Source: Cupriavidus sp.
GTDB taxonomy: Bacteria; Pseudomonadota; Gammaproteobacteria; Burkholderiales; Burkholderiaceae
Direction of reading: 5' to 3'
NCBI GenBank assembly: GCA_031181345.1
Contig: JAPSLC010000018.1
Location: 1-64,000, forward strand
Length of the DNA stretch: 64,000 bases
Shown: positions 55,208-64,000 of the stretch, one piece after another
Layout of the letters: each line of letters starts with the position of its first letter
Numbering within the stretch: the stretch's first letter is position 1
Program-made: the position numbers and the translations under genes
The notes under the pieces: generated by a model
Databases searched by the model: none
Seen by the model: only the letters and a program-made list of their open reading frames with translations
What the model was told of the DNA's origin: nothing

Positions 55208-55702
55208 ATGGCCGGCATCGGACATAGCGACACCCCCGGAAGCGAGGCGGCGGGCCAGGAGTTCCTGGTGTTCACGCTGGGCTCCGAGGAATACGGCATC
55301 GACATCCTGAAGGTGCAGGAGATCCGCAGCTACGACGGCGTGACGCGGATTGCCAACGCGCCGGACTTCATCAAGGGCGTGACCAATCTGCGCGGCGTGA
55401 TCGTGCCGATCGTCGACCTGCGCATGAAGTTCCGCCTCGGCAACGTCAAGTACGACCACCAGACCGTCGTCATCATCCTGAACATCGCGGGCCGTGTGGT
55501 CGGCATCGTGGTCGACGGCGTGTCGGACGTGCTGACGCTGACCGGCGAGGCCATCAAGCCGGCGCCCGAGTTCGGCGTGTCGGTGTCGACCGAGCATCTG
55601 ACGGGCCTGGCGACCGTGGAGGGCCGCATGCTGATCCTGCTCGACATCGAACGGATGATGACCAGCCCGGAGATGGAGCTGATCGAGGGCGAGGCAGCCT
55701 GA
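55208..55702 (+). CDS. cheW: Chemotaxis coupling protein CheW (second copy)
   Basis: 164 aa. [38 protein letters not shown] and [19 protein letters not shown] upstream of the ATG. It is the CheA-linked copy; the other is at 44698. Confidence 0.96.
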   Translation: MAGIGHSDTPGSEAAGQEFLVFTLGSEEYGIDILKVQEIRSYDGVTRIANAPDFIKGVTNLRGVIVPIVDLRMKFRLGNVKYDHQTVVIILNIAGRVVGIVVDGVSDVLTLTGEAIKPAPEFGVSVSTEHLTGLATVEGRMLILLDIERMMTSPEMELIEGEAA

Positions 55703-55828
55703 GCGGCGCGGGCCTGCATCGGACCCGCCGCCGGCCCGCCCCTCGCGTTTGCCAGCCCTTCGCTTTATCGTCACCCAGCCGCACCCGTCGCCACCCCCGT
55801 CACCACCCTCGCCGATCCACCCGCAGAC

Positions 55829-56728
55829 ATGACGCCGCATCGAACCCTCGCTCCCCGCGCCGCGGCCCCCGCCATGCCGCCCGCCGCCCTGCGGGACGAC
55901 GCGCGCGACTTCCTGCTGACCGACCGCGACTTCGACAAGGTGCGGGCGCTGATCCATCGCCGCGCCGGCATTTCGCTGGGCGCGCAGAAGCGCGAGATGG
56001 TCTATAGCCGGCTGGCGCGCCGCCTGCGCGCGCTGCAGCTGAACGACTTCGCCAGCTACCTGGCGCTGCTCGAGGCCGACGAGTACTCGGGCGAGTGGGA
56101 ATTCTTCACCAACGCGCTGACCACCAACCTGACCTCGTTCTTCCGCGAGGCGCACCACTTCCCGCTGCTGGCCGAGCACGCCAAGCGGATCGGCCGGCCG
56201 TATTCGGTCTGGTGCGCGGCCGCGTCGACGGGCGAGGAGCCGTATTCGATCGCGATCACGCTGGCCGAGGCGCTCGGCGAGCGCGCCGCGACCGTGCTGG
56301 CCACCGATATCGACACGCAGGTCCTGGCCAAGGCTCGTACCGGCGTCTACTCGGCCGACCAGGTTGCGCGGCTGTCGCAGGAACGGCTCAAGCGCTTCTT
56401 CCTGAAAGGCACAGGGCAGCGTGCCGGCCAGGTCAAGGTCAAGCCCGAGCTCGCCGCGACGATCGCGTTCGAGCCGCTGAACCTGCTGGCCCCCGACTGG
56501 GGCATCCGCGAGCGCTTCGATGCGATCTTCTGCCGCAACGTGATGATCTATTTCGACAAGCCAACCCAGGGCCGCATCCTGGAGCGCTTCGTCCCGCTGC
56601 TCAAGCCGCATGGGCTGCTGTTCGCCGGCCATTCGGAGAATTTCTCGTACGTGACGCGCGCCTTCCAGTTGCGCGGGCAGACCGTCTACGAACTGGCGCC
56701 TGGCGCCGCCAGGGCCGGAGCCGCCTGA
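55829..56728 (+). CDS. cheR: Chemoreceptor methyltransferase CheR
   Basis: 299 aa. SAM-dependent methyltransferase: N-terminal helical domain ([20 protein letters not shown]), [20 protein letters not shown] for SAM binding, [32 protein letters not shown]. It methylates receptor glutamates. The stop overlaps the cheD start by one nucleotide (TGATG). Confidence 0.96.
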   Translation: MTPHRTLAPRAAAPAMPPAALRDDARDFLLTDRDFDKVRALIHRRAGISLGAQKREMVYSRLARRLRALQLNDFASYLALLEADEYSGEWEFFTNALTTNLTSFFREAHHFPLLAEHAKRIGRPYSVWCAAASTGEEPYSIAITLAEALGERAATVLATDIDTQVLAKARTGVYSADQVARLSQERLKRFFLKGTGQRAGQVKVKPELAATIAFEPLNLLAPDWGIRERFDAIFCRNVMIYFDKPTQGRILERFVPLLKPHGLLFAGHSENFSYVTRAFQLRGQTVYELAPGAARAGAA

Positions 56729-57375
56729 TGCAGACGCCGCACCTGCCGGAGGCGATCGCCACCCGCACCTACTTCGACCGCGAGTTCGGCAAGCAGGCCA
56801 TCAAGCTGCTGCCCAACGAGTACTACGTCACGCGCGACGACGTGGTGCTGACCACGGTGCTCGGCTCCTGCGTGGCCGCCTGCATCCGCGACGAGAAAGC
56901 GGGCGTCGGCGGCATGAACCACTTCATGCTGCCGGACGACGAGAACGCCGGACCCGACCGCGTGCTGTCGGCGTCCATGCGCTACGGCTGCTATGCGCTC
57001 GAGGTGCTGATCAACGAGCTGCTGAAGATGGGCGCGCGCCGCGAGCGGCTCGAGGCCAAGGTGTTCGGCGGCGGCGCGGTGCTGGCCAACATGACCACGC
57101 TGAACATCGGCGACCGCAACGCCGAGTTCGTGCTGCGCTATCTGAAGACCGAAGAGATCCGGGTCGCGGCGCAGGACCTGCGCGGGCCGCACGCGCGCCG
57201 GGTCAGCTATTTCCCGCAGACGGGCCTGGCGCTGGTGCGCCGGCTGACCCGCCAGGACGACCAGGCGGTCGTCGAACGCAACGAACGCGCGCTGGCGCGC
57301 GCAATTTCCGCGACGCCGGTACGCGGCGGCGTCGAGTTGTTCGGGCGGCGCGGCGCCACCTCCACCGTTTCCTGA
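56728..57375 (+). CDS. cheD: Chemoreceptor glutamine deamidase CheD
   Basis: 215 aa from the ATG at 56728. Catalytic Cys in [14 protein letters not shown], His in GGMNHFMLP, and Thr/Gln blocks; [10 protein letters not shown]. Deamidates receptor glutamines and pairs with CheB/CheR. The C-terminal region beyond residue 165 is longer and less conserved. Confidence 0.95.
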   Translation: MQTPHLPEAIATRTYFDREFGKQAIKLLPNEYYVTRDDVVLTTVLGSCVAACIRDEKAGVGGMNHFMLPDDENAGPDRVLSASMRYGCYALEVLINELLKMGARRERLEAKVFGGGAVLANMTTLNIGDRNAEFVLRYLKTEEIRVAAQDLRGPHARRVSYFPQTGLALVRRLTRQDDQAVVERNERALARAISATPVRGGVELFGRRGATSTVS

Positions 57376-57397
57376 ATTCGAAGGACCCGTTTTCGAC

Positions 57398-58474
57398 ATG
57401 ACCGCCGCCGCCAAGATCAAGGTGCTCTGCGTGGACGACTCCGCGCTGATCCGCAGCCTGATGACGGAGATCATCAACAGCCAGCCCGACATGGAGGTGG
57501 TCGGCACCGCGCCGGACCCGCTGGTCGCGCGCGAGATGATCAAGCGCCTGAACCCGGATGTGCTGACGCTGGACGTCGAAATGCCGCGCATGGACGGCCT
57601 CGATTTCCTCGAGCGGCTGATGCGGCTGCGGCCGATGCCGGTGCTGATGGTGTCCTCGCTGACCGAGCGCGGGTCCGAGATCACGATGCGCGCGCTGGAA
57701 CTGGGCGCGGTCGATTTCATCACCAAGCCCAAGCTCGGCATCCGCGACGGCCTGCTCGAATACACCGACACCATCGCCGACAAGCTGCGCGCCGCCTCGC
57801 GCGCACGGCTGCGGCCCGCGGCGACGCCGGGCGCCCAGCCCGCGCAGCCCGCGCCGATGCTGCGCACGCCGCTGCTGTCGACCGAAAAGCTGATCATCGT
57901 CGGCGCCTCCACCGGCGGCACCGAGGCCATCAAGGAATTCCTGATGCCGCTGCCGCCCGATGCGCCGGCGGTGCTGATCGTCCAGCATATGCCGGCCGGC
58001 TTCACGCGCTCGTTCGCGCAGCGGCTCGACGGCCTGTGCCGCCTTACGGTCAAGGAGGCCGAGCACGGCGAGCGGGTGCTGCCGGGGTATGCCTATATCG
58101 CGCCGGGCGACCAGCATCTGCTGCTGGCGCGCAGCGGCGCCAACTATGTCGCGCACCTGTCGCAGGACCCGCCGGTCAACCGGCATCGGCCCTCGGTCGA
58201 TGTGCTGTTCGACTCGGCCGCCGTGCATGCGGGCAAGAATGCCATCGGCGTGATCCTGACCGGCATGGGCCGCGACGGCGCGCGCGGCATGCTGCGGATG
58301 CGCGAGGCCGGCGCCTACAACCTGGCGCAGGACGAGCAGAGCTGCATCGTGTTCGGCATGCCGAAGGAGGCGATCGCCGCCGGCGGCGTGCATGAGGTGG
58401 CGCCGTTGTCGTCGATGAGCCAGCGCGTGATGGCTCGGCTGGCTACCTTCGGCACACGCGCGCAGCGAGTTTGA
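57398..58474 (+). CDS. cheB: Chemotaxis methylesterase CheB
   Basis: 358 aa. Receiver (1-125) with Asp59 in [12 protein letters not shown], then the esterase domain: [11 protein letters not shown] (Ser), QHMPAGFT (His) and [10 protein letters not shown] (Asp), the catalytic triad. Linker rich in Pro/Ala. Demethylates receptors when phosphorylated. Confidence 0.97.
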   Translation: MTAAAKIKVLCVDDSALIRSLMTEIINSQPDMEVVGTAPDPLVAREMIKRLNPDVLTLDVEMPRMDGLDFLERLMRLRPMPVLMVSSLTERGSEITMRALELGAVDFITKPKLGIRDGLLEYTDTIADKLRAASRARLRPAATPGAQPAQPAPMLRTPLLSTEKLIIVGASTGGTEAIKEFLMPLPPDAPAVLIVQHMPAGFTRSFAQRLDGLCRLTVKEAEHGERVLPGYAYIAPGDQHLLLARSGANYVAHLSQDPPVNRHRPSVDVLFDSAAVHAGKNAIGVILTGMGRDGARGMLRMREAGAYNLAQDEQSCIVFGMPKEAIAAGGVHEVAPLSSMSQRVMARLATFGTRAQRV

Positions 58475-58556
58475 CAATCCCGCGGACGCGGCGCGGCCTG
58501 TACGCGCGGCGCGTCCGAATAGACGCAATCATCCACAACCGTATTGGAGCCGTAGA

Positions 58557-58952
58557 GTGGACAAGAACATCAAGATCCTGGTGGTCGACGATTTCCCGAC
58601 CATGCGCCGCATCATCCGCAACCTGCTCAAGGAGCTGGGTTTCGCCAACGTCGAGGAAGCCGAAGACGGTGCCGCCGGCCTGGAGAAGGTCAAGGACGGC
58701 AGCTTCCAGTTCGTCATTTCCGACTGGAACATGCCCAACATGGACGGCCTGACCATGCTGCAGGGCATTCGCGCCGATCCTTCGATCGCCAAGACGCCGG
58801 TGCTGATGGTGACCGCCGAAGCGAAGAAGGAAAACATCATCGCGGCGGCCCAGGCCGGTGCCAATGGCTATGTGGTCAAGCCGTTCACCGCGGCGACGCT
58901 GGACGAGAAGATCACCAAGATCTTCGAGAAGATCGCCAAGGAAGGGGCTTGA
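58557..58952 (+). CDS. cheY: Chemotaxis response regulator CheY
   Basis: 131 aa, GTG start with TTGGAG upstream. Asp11/Asp12, Asp56 in [12 protein letters not shown], Thr in [11 protein letters not shown], Lys in VVKPF. Classic CheY sequence, binds FliM when phosphorylated. Confidence 0.97.
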   Translation: MDKNIKILVVDDFPTMRRIIRNLLKELGFANVEEAEDGAAGLEKVKDGSFQFVISDWNMPNMDGLTMLQGIRADPSIAKTPVLMVTAEAKKENIIAAAQAGANGYVVKPFTAATLDEKITKIFEKIAKEGA

Positions 58953-58962
58953 GGCAGCCGTT

Positions 58963-59601
58963 ATGTCCACCACGTCGAATATCAATATCGAGTCCGCCGA
59001 GCAGATCATCCAGCGTATCGGCAGCCTGACCCGCATGCTGCGCGACAGCATGCGCGAGCTGGGCCTGGACAAGGAGATCGAGCGCGCGGCGCAGGCGATC
59101 CCCGACGCGCGCGATCGCCTGAGCTACATCGCCAACATGACCGAGAAGGCGGCCGAACGCACGCTGAACGCGGTCGAGCTGGCGCAGCCGATCCAGGCAG
59201 GCCTGGAGAAGCAGGCCGAGGCGCTCGACAAGCGGTGGGAGGACTGGTTTGCGCGGCCGGTCGAACTGGCCGACGCGCGCGAGCTGGTGCTGGACACGCG
59301 CGCCTTCCTGACCGAGGTGCCGACCCAGGCCCGCGCCACCGGCAGTCATCTGCTCGAGATCATGATGGCGCAGGACTTCCAGGATCTGACCGGCCAGGTC
59401 ATCAAGAAGATGATGGACATGATCCAGACGCTGGAGCAGGAACTGCTGCAGATGCTGATCGACAATGTCCCGGCCGAGCGGCGCGTCGAAACCGGCCCGG
59501 TCACGCTGATGAACGGACCGCAGGTGAATCCCGAAGGCAAGCACGACGTGGTGTCGGACCAGTCGCAGGTCGACGATCTGCTGGCGAGCCTGGGCTTCTG
59601 A
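58963..59601 (+). CDS. cheZ: CheY phosphatase CheZ
   Basis: 212 aa from the ATG at 58963, 10 bp after cheY. Long helical hairpin with the catalytic Gln block [20 protein letters not shown] and the C-terminal CheY-binding peptide [14 protein letters not shown]. Ends the chemotaxis operon. Confidence 0.96.
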   Translation: MSTTSNINIESAEQIIQRIGSLTRMLRDSMRELGLDKEIERAAQAIPDARDRLSYIANMTEKAAERTLNAVELAQPIQAGLEKQAEALDKRWEDWFARPVELADARELVLDTRAFLTEVPTQARATGSHLLEIMMAQDFQDLTGQVIKKMMDMIQTLEQELLQMLIDNVPAERRVETGPVTLMNGPQVNPEGKHDVVSDQSQVDDLLASLGF

Positions 59602-59684
59602 ACCGGGCCGCGAAGCAGTCCATGCACGGCGCCGGCGCCCGTGTCGCTGGCATGGCGATACGCGCGGCGATGACGTTCCGGACC

Positions 59685-61982
59685 TCAAGTCGCGCCGGTC
59701 GCGTCCAGCTTGCGCTTGCGGGCACCGGCGGGCGGCAGCTCCTCGTGCCGCAGCGCCTCGATGGCGGACGTCACGACCTGAATCCACGGCTCGGGACTGG
59801 CGCGCAAGACGATGAAATCCCGAACGTATTGCAACGCCGAGGCCTGCAGCCGGATCGGAATCGAGGTCACCATTGGCCAAACGTCGTCGAGCACGTCGAT
59901 CGGCAGGTGGCCGCGCTTGGCCACCGCGGCGCAGGCCCTGGTGACGAGGGCGGCCTTGTACGCGACGTTTCGCGTGGAGAACTGCCGGATTTGGCGCAGC
60001 GTCCAGCGGAGGGTATCGATGTCGTCGTCCGACGCTGCGATCTCCTCGAGCAGGGGGCCGACGACGCTGGTCGGAAGCGAGGACAGTGCCCGCGACGCAA
60101 GCGCTCTCGCGTGCGCAGCGCTCTCCGGCCATGTGGAAAGCTCGCTGTCGCCCGGCCCGAGCGGTACGCCGCCCGCATTGCCCGACACGTCCTCCATGAG
60201 GCCGTGGCGCGTCGCCAGCGTGAGGATGACCGACCGGAGTGCCGGCGTCTTGACCTCGGCCGGCAAGTTGACGATCAACGTGACGATGTTCGTCCATAGT
60301 CCCGGATCGCCATAGACATAGTCGTGGTCCTCCATCAGCTTGGACAAGAAAGCCGCACGGTCCGCTGACGGCAGTGTCGCTGCCAATCGGACCAACTTTT
60401 CGGTGCATTGAACGCTGTCGTCGATTTGCGAGCCGACCGCCGCCAATGCCAGGGCTGGAGCCAGCCTCGCTTCGGCAGGAAATCGGATCACGCGCTCGAA
60501 CAGCATGTTCCATAGCACGGGTTCCCTTGCTCCACCGGCGTTGTGGTGCTCGGCGACGTACGTCTCGAATTCCGCTTCGATCAGCAAAGCCAGTGCCTGC
60601 AGGGGCAGGGCCTGGAATTCCAAAGGCAGTCCGTCGGTCGCCTGCAGGCCAGCGCGCCAATATTGGTAGCGTTCCTCATCGCTGAGCCGATGGTCCGCCA
60701 GCAAGCGGATCGTGCCTTGCAGCACACGGGCTCGGTCGCGCCCTGTGAACGCGGCAGTGCGCTGCATCAAGGCGCTGAAGAATTCATTTCGATCCCATAT
60801 CGCTGGCCGATTCCATCTCACCGGCCGGCCATGCAGCGCATCGAGAAGCGTACAGACCACGTCTGCAACGTTCTCGGTGTCGTTCGATGGCGGCACCAGC
60901 GCATTCACCATCCTTTGCCATGCCGGAACCGTGCCGGGCTGCTGCGCGGCAGTGTCGTGGCATGCGAGCTCGTAGCAGGGATACTGCGCCATTGGCTTGA
61001 CCAGGACTCGCCGCAACGAATCCGGCAATCCGGACAACAGATTCAATAGATGCTCCCATCGCTGGCGCCGTGGTGTCAGGCAATCGTCGGCGCCCTCGTC
61101 ATCAGCCCCCAATGTGGTCGATACCGTCGACAACAACTTCAGGGCATACAGCTGCAACACACCGGCGCTGTTGGGCCGTAGCAGCCTTTCGGTCAACGCC
61201 ACGGCATCATCCAGCAGCGCGAACCAGAGTACGCGGTCGGCCGCCGACACCGCCGTCAGCAGCGCGTGGAGCAGCGCGGCCGCGCCACCGTCGGGCAGTC
61301 GGCGCGCGAGCCATCGCCATTGATCGACCGAAAGCTGGCGTACGCCCGCATCGCCCGCTATGCCGAGCCACTGTATCAACAGGTCAGGGCCGGAGGGGGG
61401 GTGCAGGATCCGCGCGAGCGGTGGCAGTTGTGTTGGTGCCCCGCGTCGCAAGCCGGCTGGCAACCGATGACGCCAGCTTTCCCAGTCGAGTTGCAGCACC
61501 AGCTGTTCGCGCGAGCCCGGAGGGGCCAGCTTGTCCAGCGCCGGCTGCAAGTCCGGTAGCAGTGACGGATGAAGTTGGTGGCGCTGCTTGCCGAGTTGCC
61601 GCGTCAGTCGTAGGCGTTCGGCAGGCCTGACGTTGAGAATGCGCCCGGTGATATTGGCGAACTCGCGCGACGTCACCACATTGCCAATATCCCGCTCCAG
61701 GCGGATGCACTGCAAGGTATCCTGCAGCAGCCCATCGAAGCGTTTGGACGTCTCGGCGAGCGCGAGGGTCGCGCGCTTGTCCAGCCGCCTGGTAATGTCG
61801 GTCAGCAGTTCATTCGGCAACGTGTCAAGCCGCGAGCCGAGACCGGGCGCGGGGTGATTGTCGTTGGCCCATGGGTGGATCGGTTGGGGTGAGCCCCAAT
61901 GAGCGGGGAACAGAGAGAGTGTGTCGAAGGGCATGGCGCGGGCTGCAGCGCAGCGTGATGGAAAAGCGGGTGAAGGGAACAT
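59685..61982 (-). CDS. F-box-like protein, candidate eukaryote-targeted effector
   Basis: 765 aa from the ATG at 61982; an ATG at 61934 (MPFDTLSLFP) is as likely, and neither has a Shine-Dalgarno. Residues about 52-92 match an F-box: LDTLPNELLTDITRRLDKRA and TLALAETSKRFDGLLQ. The rest (about 100-740) is a series of amphipathic helices in loose repeats built on hydrophobic-Leu-Pro patterns (LLSGLPDSLRRVLVKP, LVRLAATLPSADRAAFLSKL). The C-terminus carries a basic cluster ARKRKLD like a nuclear localisation signal. The N-terminal 45 residues are rich in Ser, Pro and Asn. F-box proteins in bacteria are mainly type III effectors, e.g. GALA proteins of Ralstonia; this one has no obvious leucine-rich repeats. 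The paralogue upstream is in tandem. Confidence 0.8.
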   Translation of the reverse strand: MFPSPAFPSRCAAARAMPFDTLSLFPAHWGSPQPIHPWANDNHPAPGLGSRLDTLPNELLTDITRRLDKRATLALAETSKRFDGLLQDTLQCIRLERDIGNVVTSREFANITGRILNVRPAERLRLTRQLGKQRHQLHPSLLPDLQPALDKLAPPGSREQLVLQLDWESWRHRLPAGLRRGAPTQLPPLARILHPPSGPDLLIQWLGIAGDAGVRQLSVDQWRWLARRLPDGGAAALLHALLTAVSAADRVLWFALLDDAVALTERLLRPNSAGVLQLYALKLLSTVSTTLGADDEGADDCLTPRRQRWEHLLNLLSGLPDSLRRVLVKPMAQYPCYELACHDTAAQQPGTVPAWQRMVNALVPPSNDTENVADVVCTLLDALHGRPVRWNRPAIWDRNEFFSALMQRTAAFTGRDRARVLQGTIRLLADHRLSDEERYQYWRAGLQATDGLPLEFQALPLQALALLIEAEFETYVAEHHNAGGAREPVLWNMLFERVIRFPAEARLAPALALAAVGSQIDDSVQCTEKLVRLAATLPSADRAAFLSKLMEDHDYVYGDPGLWTNIVTLIVNLPAEVKTPALRSVILTLATRHGLMEDVSGNAGGVPLGPGDSELSTWPESAAHARALASRALSSLPTSVVGPLLEEIAASDDDIDTLRWTLRQIRQFSTRNVAYKAALVTRACAAVAKRGHLPIDVLDDVWPMVTSIPIRLQASALQYVRDFIVLRASPEPWIQVVTSAIEALRHEELPPAGARKRKLDATGAT

Positions 61983-62018
61983 CCGGATTGGCCCACGGCA
62001 TGTGGCCGGACGGGTGGC

Positions 62019-64000
62019 TCATGCCGGAGCGTCCTTGCGCTTCCGTGGCGTGGTCTGCAACCGATCGGCATCCGGCAGAGTCGCCAGTTGGCCCCGCAAC
62101 GCCAACTGGACGTAATCCAGGCCCGCCCATGCAGCCGCGGCGTCGGCAAGGTAATGCAGCGCGGAACCGCGTAGCTCTGGCGGGAGTCTGCGCACAGCCG
62201 CTTCGGCATCCACCACCAAGAGTGGGTCCATGTCGACTGTCCGACGATCCGCGAGGGTGGCGCATATTCGCGTGAGCAAGACGGCCCGATCGAAGGCGGC
62301 AATCCGCTGAACTTCTTGCAGCAGCCAGCGAAGGACCTTGGTGTCCCGCCTGTGGCGGCTGGCGACAAGGTCCGATAGCGTCGCCACGACCTTCGGCTGC
62401 GGCAACAGCTGCAGCGCCGCCGATGCTTGATGCAGGGCTTGCGCCTGGTCCCGCGGCCACTGGCCGAGCGGCATGTCGGCGCCGGCGATCTGCGCCGACA
62501 TGCCGGCGCCGAAGCTGCCCTCGGAGACGCCGCGCATGAGCCGATGGATCAGTGCGGCCAACGCCGTCGGTCGATGTTCGGTCTCGAGCTCGATGATCAG
62601 GCTGACCAACTGGGGCCAGATTGCCGCCGGTACCGGTTCCGTCCCATTGCTGCCCGTCGTCATCGCGGCAAGCAGCTTGGCGCGATCCACCGAACGCAGC
62701 GTCTTCGACAACGCCAGCAGCTCGACGCCGGCGTCAACCAGCCGAGGTACGTTGGCGCCGCTGTGGACAAGACGCAGCGCAGCCTGCAGCCGCATCGCCT
62801 CCGGCAGGGCCATCGTGCGGGACAGGAGGGTGTGCCAGCGGACCGGCCCGGTGGGTTCTGCGTCGTTCTTCTCGTTCTCGAGTATCGTCGGCAAGCTTTC
62901 GGCCAAGGCCGGGAGCACGCGGGCCTGGCAGGCAGGCGGGGTGCCGCGGGAAGCGTCAAGGATGGCGTTCCAGAAGGGCTCGAACTTCCCGGTGCCGTCG
63001 GCGGTCTCCCACATCAGGACCTGCTCGAGCACACGTGCGCACATGTCGACCGGCAGGCGCGAGGCTTTCGTCACCAGGTCGGTCAGCATCGGCAGCCTTC
63101 GTTCCACGTGGCTGGCATAGGTGCTGTCCATGCCGACGGCCATGGCGCCGAGAACGTCCGCGATTCCGTCCTCCGACAGCAGCGCAAAGGCAGTGTCGCG
63201 CAGCGCCTTCCACGCCGGCGTGTCGGGTGGGAGCTCTTCCGGCGCGAAGTCCCCCGCGCATAACTCGATGTTCGGGTAGTGTCCCAGCGAGACCAGCACC
63301 GGGCGGCATTGCGCTTCCGGCAAGCACTGCGCGAGCCGGAGCACCTTGTCCCATACCCGCCGCTTGAGCGGCGATTGACAGGCATTGGCGGCGGTCGCCT
63401 TGCCCGCGGCAACCAGCAACGCGACATGCTGGTCGTTCCCGGGCGGGCCCCAGCCCATCGCCATCGAGAGGGCAAGCTCGATCGTGGCTTCCCAGTATTC
63501 CTCGTTCAAGACGTCGTTCACGTGCTCGATCAACGCGCACAGAACCTGCCGTGCGTCGGATGGAGGCAGGGCGGCGACCGCTTGTTCCCACCGTGGCAAC
63601 GGATAGGTCGTCACGCCTCGGTCCAGACCGTGGGCCAACGGCATCCACTTGACCAACAGACGGGCGCGCTGCGCCGGCGGCAGCTCCAGAATGACCTCCA
63701 GCGGCGGCAACTGAACAGGTATCGCGCAAGGGATATGCCGTTTGCCCAGGCGTTCCGCGTCGAGCTTGGCTTCCAGGCGACCGCGATGGTCGTTGTGCCA
63801 CAGCGCTTCGACTGCGTCTCGGACGCGGCCGTGCAGCACGGGATGCAGCACGGCGAGCTGCAGCGTCAGGGCTCGGATCAGTGGTGGCCGCAGATTCGTG
63901 GGCAGGGCCTCGATCGCAGGGATGACCTCGAGAACCCCGCTGGCCGACACAATGGAGTCAACGCGTGTCGACAAACGGGCGGCTTTGGCGAGGCCGGCCT
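62019..64000 (-). CDS. Tandem paralogue of the F-box-like protein (partial, 5' end off window)
   Basis: At least 660 aa in one frame open to the right edge. A TTG at 63974 is not a real start: the residues before it (AGLAKAARLSTRVDSIVS) align with the end of the F-box in the neighbour (LALAETSKRFDGLLQ), so the F-box start lies beyond 64000. The rest resembles the neighbour: VQLPPLEVILELPPAQRARL next to TQLPPLARILHPPSGPDLLI, and LPEAQCRPVLVSLGHYPNIE next to LPDSLRRVLVKPMAQYPCYE. The C-terminus again ends with TPRKRKDAPA. The gap to the next gene is 36 bp, so both are likely one operon. Confidence 0.78.
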   Translation of the reverse strand, partial: AGLAKAARLSTRVDSIVSASGVLEVIPAIEALPTNLRPPLIRALTLQLAVLHPVLHGRVRDAVEALWHNDHRGRLEAKLDAERLGKRHIPCAIPVQLPPLEVILELPPAQRARLLVKWMPLAHGLDRGVTTYPLPRWEQAVAALPPSDARQVLCALIEHVNDVLNEEYWEATIELALSMAMGWGPPGNDQHVALLVAAGKATAANACQSPLKRRVWDKVLRLAQCLPEAQCRPVLVSLGHYPNIELCAGDFAPEELPPDTPAWKALRDTAFALLSEDGIADVLGAMAVGMDSTYASHVERRLPMLTDLVTKASRLPVDMCARVLEQVLMWETADGTGKFEPFWNAILDASRGTPPACQARVLPALAESLPTILENEKNDAEPTGPVRWHTLLSRTMALPEAMRLQAALRLVHSGANVPRLVDAGVELLALSKTLRSVDRAKLLAAMTTGSNGTEPVPAAIWPQLVSLIIELETEHRPTALAALIHRLMRGVSEGSFGAGMSAQIAGADMPLGQWPRDQAQALHQASAALQLLPQPKVVATLSDLVASRHRRDTKVLRWLLQEVQRIAAFDRAVLLTRICATLADRRTVDMDPLLVVDAEAAVRRLPPELRGSALHYLADAAAAWAGLDYVQLALRGQLATLPDADRLQTTPRKRKDAPA

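Noticed and set aside
62019..63974. The TTG at 63974 as the start of the right-hand F-box paralogue
   Set aside because: The frame stays open to the window edge, and the residues before it align with the F-box end of the neighbour, so the true start lies outside the window.

Overview
The window is high-GC DNA that reads like a Burkholderiales (beta-proteobacterial) replicon, most like Cupriavidus or Ralstonia. The clues are FlhDC-controlled motility with motAB and cheAWRDBYZ, a Bug/TctC binding protein, a small H-NS protein, an IclR regulator of the PcaR/PobR type, and beta-ketoadipate genes in pcaIJF order. This assignment is inference from gene content and protein style; no database was searched.

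Layout. Positions 1-150 are the 3' end of a 5S rRNA gene and its terminator, so an rRNA operon lies to the left. From 0.2 to 16.8 kb are mixed housekeeping and regulatory genes: a GIY-YIG protein, a DegP-type periplasmic protease, a PhyH-type dioxygenase, an IclR regulator with an MFS exporter, YggT, MarR, a dienelactone hydrolase, a PLD-VTT fusion overlapped by an EEP-family gene, and two divergent sigma-54 activators followed by a degenerate histidine-kinase-like protein. From 17.0 to 29.3 kb is a stress-flavoured block: small disordered or repeat proteins, a PRC-barrel protein, Ku and LigD for non-homologous end joining, a hybrid kinase, and a Nuc-type phospholipase D. Dodecin follows.

From 29.7 to 35 kb lie the last two steps of the beta-ketoadipate pathway (pcaI, pcaJ, pcaF) behind an IclR-like operator, then an SDR and a Bug binding protein. 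From 35 to 41 kb are PadR, a MazEF-type toxin-antitoxin pair in less GC-rich DNA, a nitronate-monooxygenase-like enzyme, a tyrosine-recombinase-like protein that has lost key residues, a GalE-like epimerase and H-NS. From 41.9 to 59.6 kb is a large c-di-GMP, chemotaxis and motility region: an EAL protein, a CheY-like protein, CheW, two chemoreceptors sharing a 608-bp identical segment, flhDC, motAB and cheAWRDBYZ. Sigma-28-like promoters sit before the CheY-like gene and before cheA.

From 59.7 kb to the right edge are two tandem paralogous genes on the minus strand. The first has a clear F-box-like segment near its N-terminus, and both end in a basic RKRK cluster. They look like eukaryote-targeted effectors and are the most unusual content here. 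Other items of interest are an array of seven GTATAC palindromes, a hybrid kinase fused in frame to what looks like a separate small proline-rich protein, and several strong palindromic operator-like sites.
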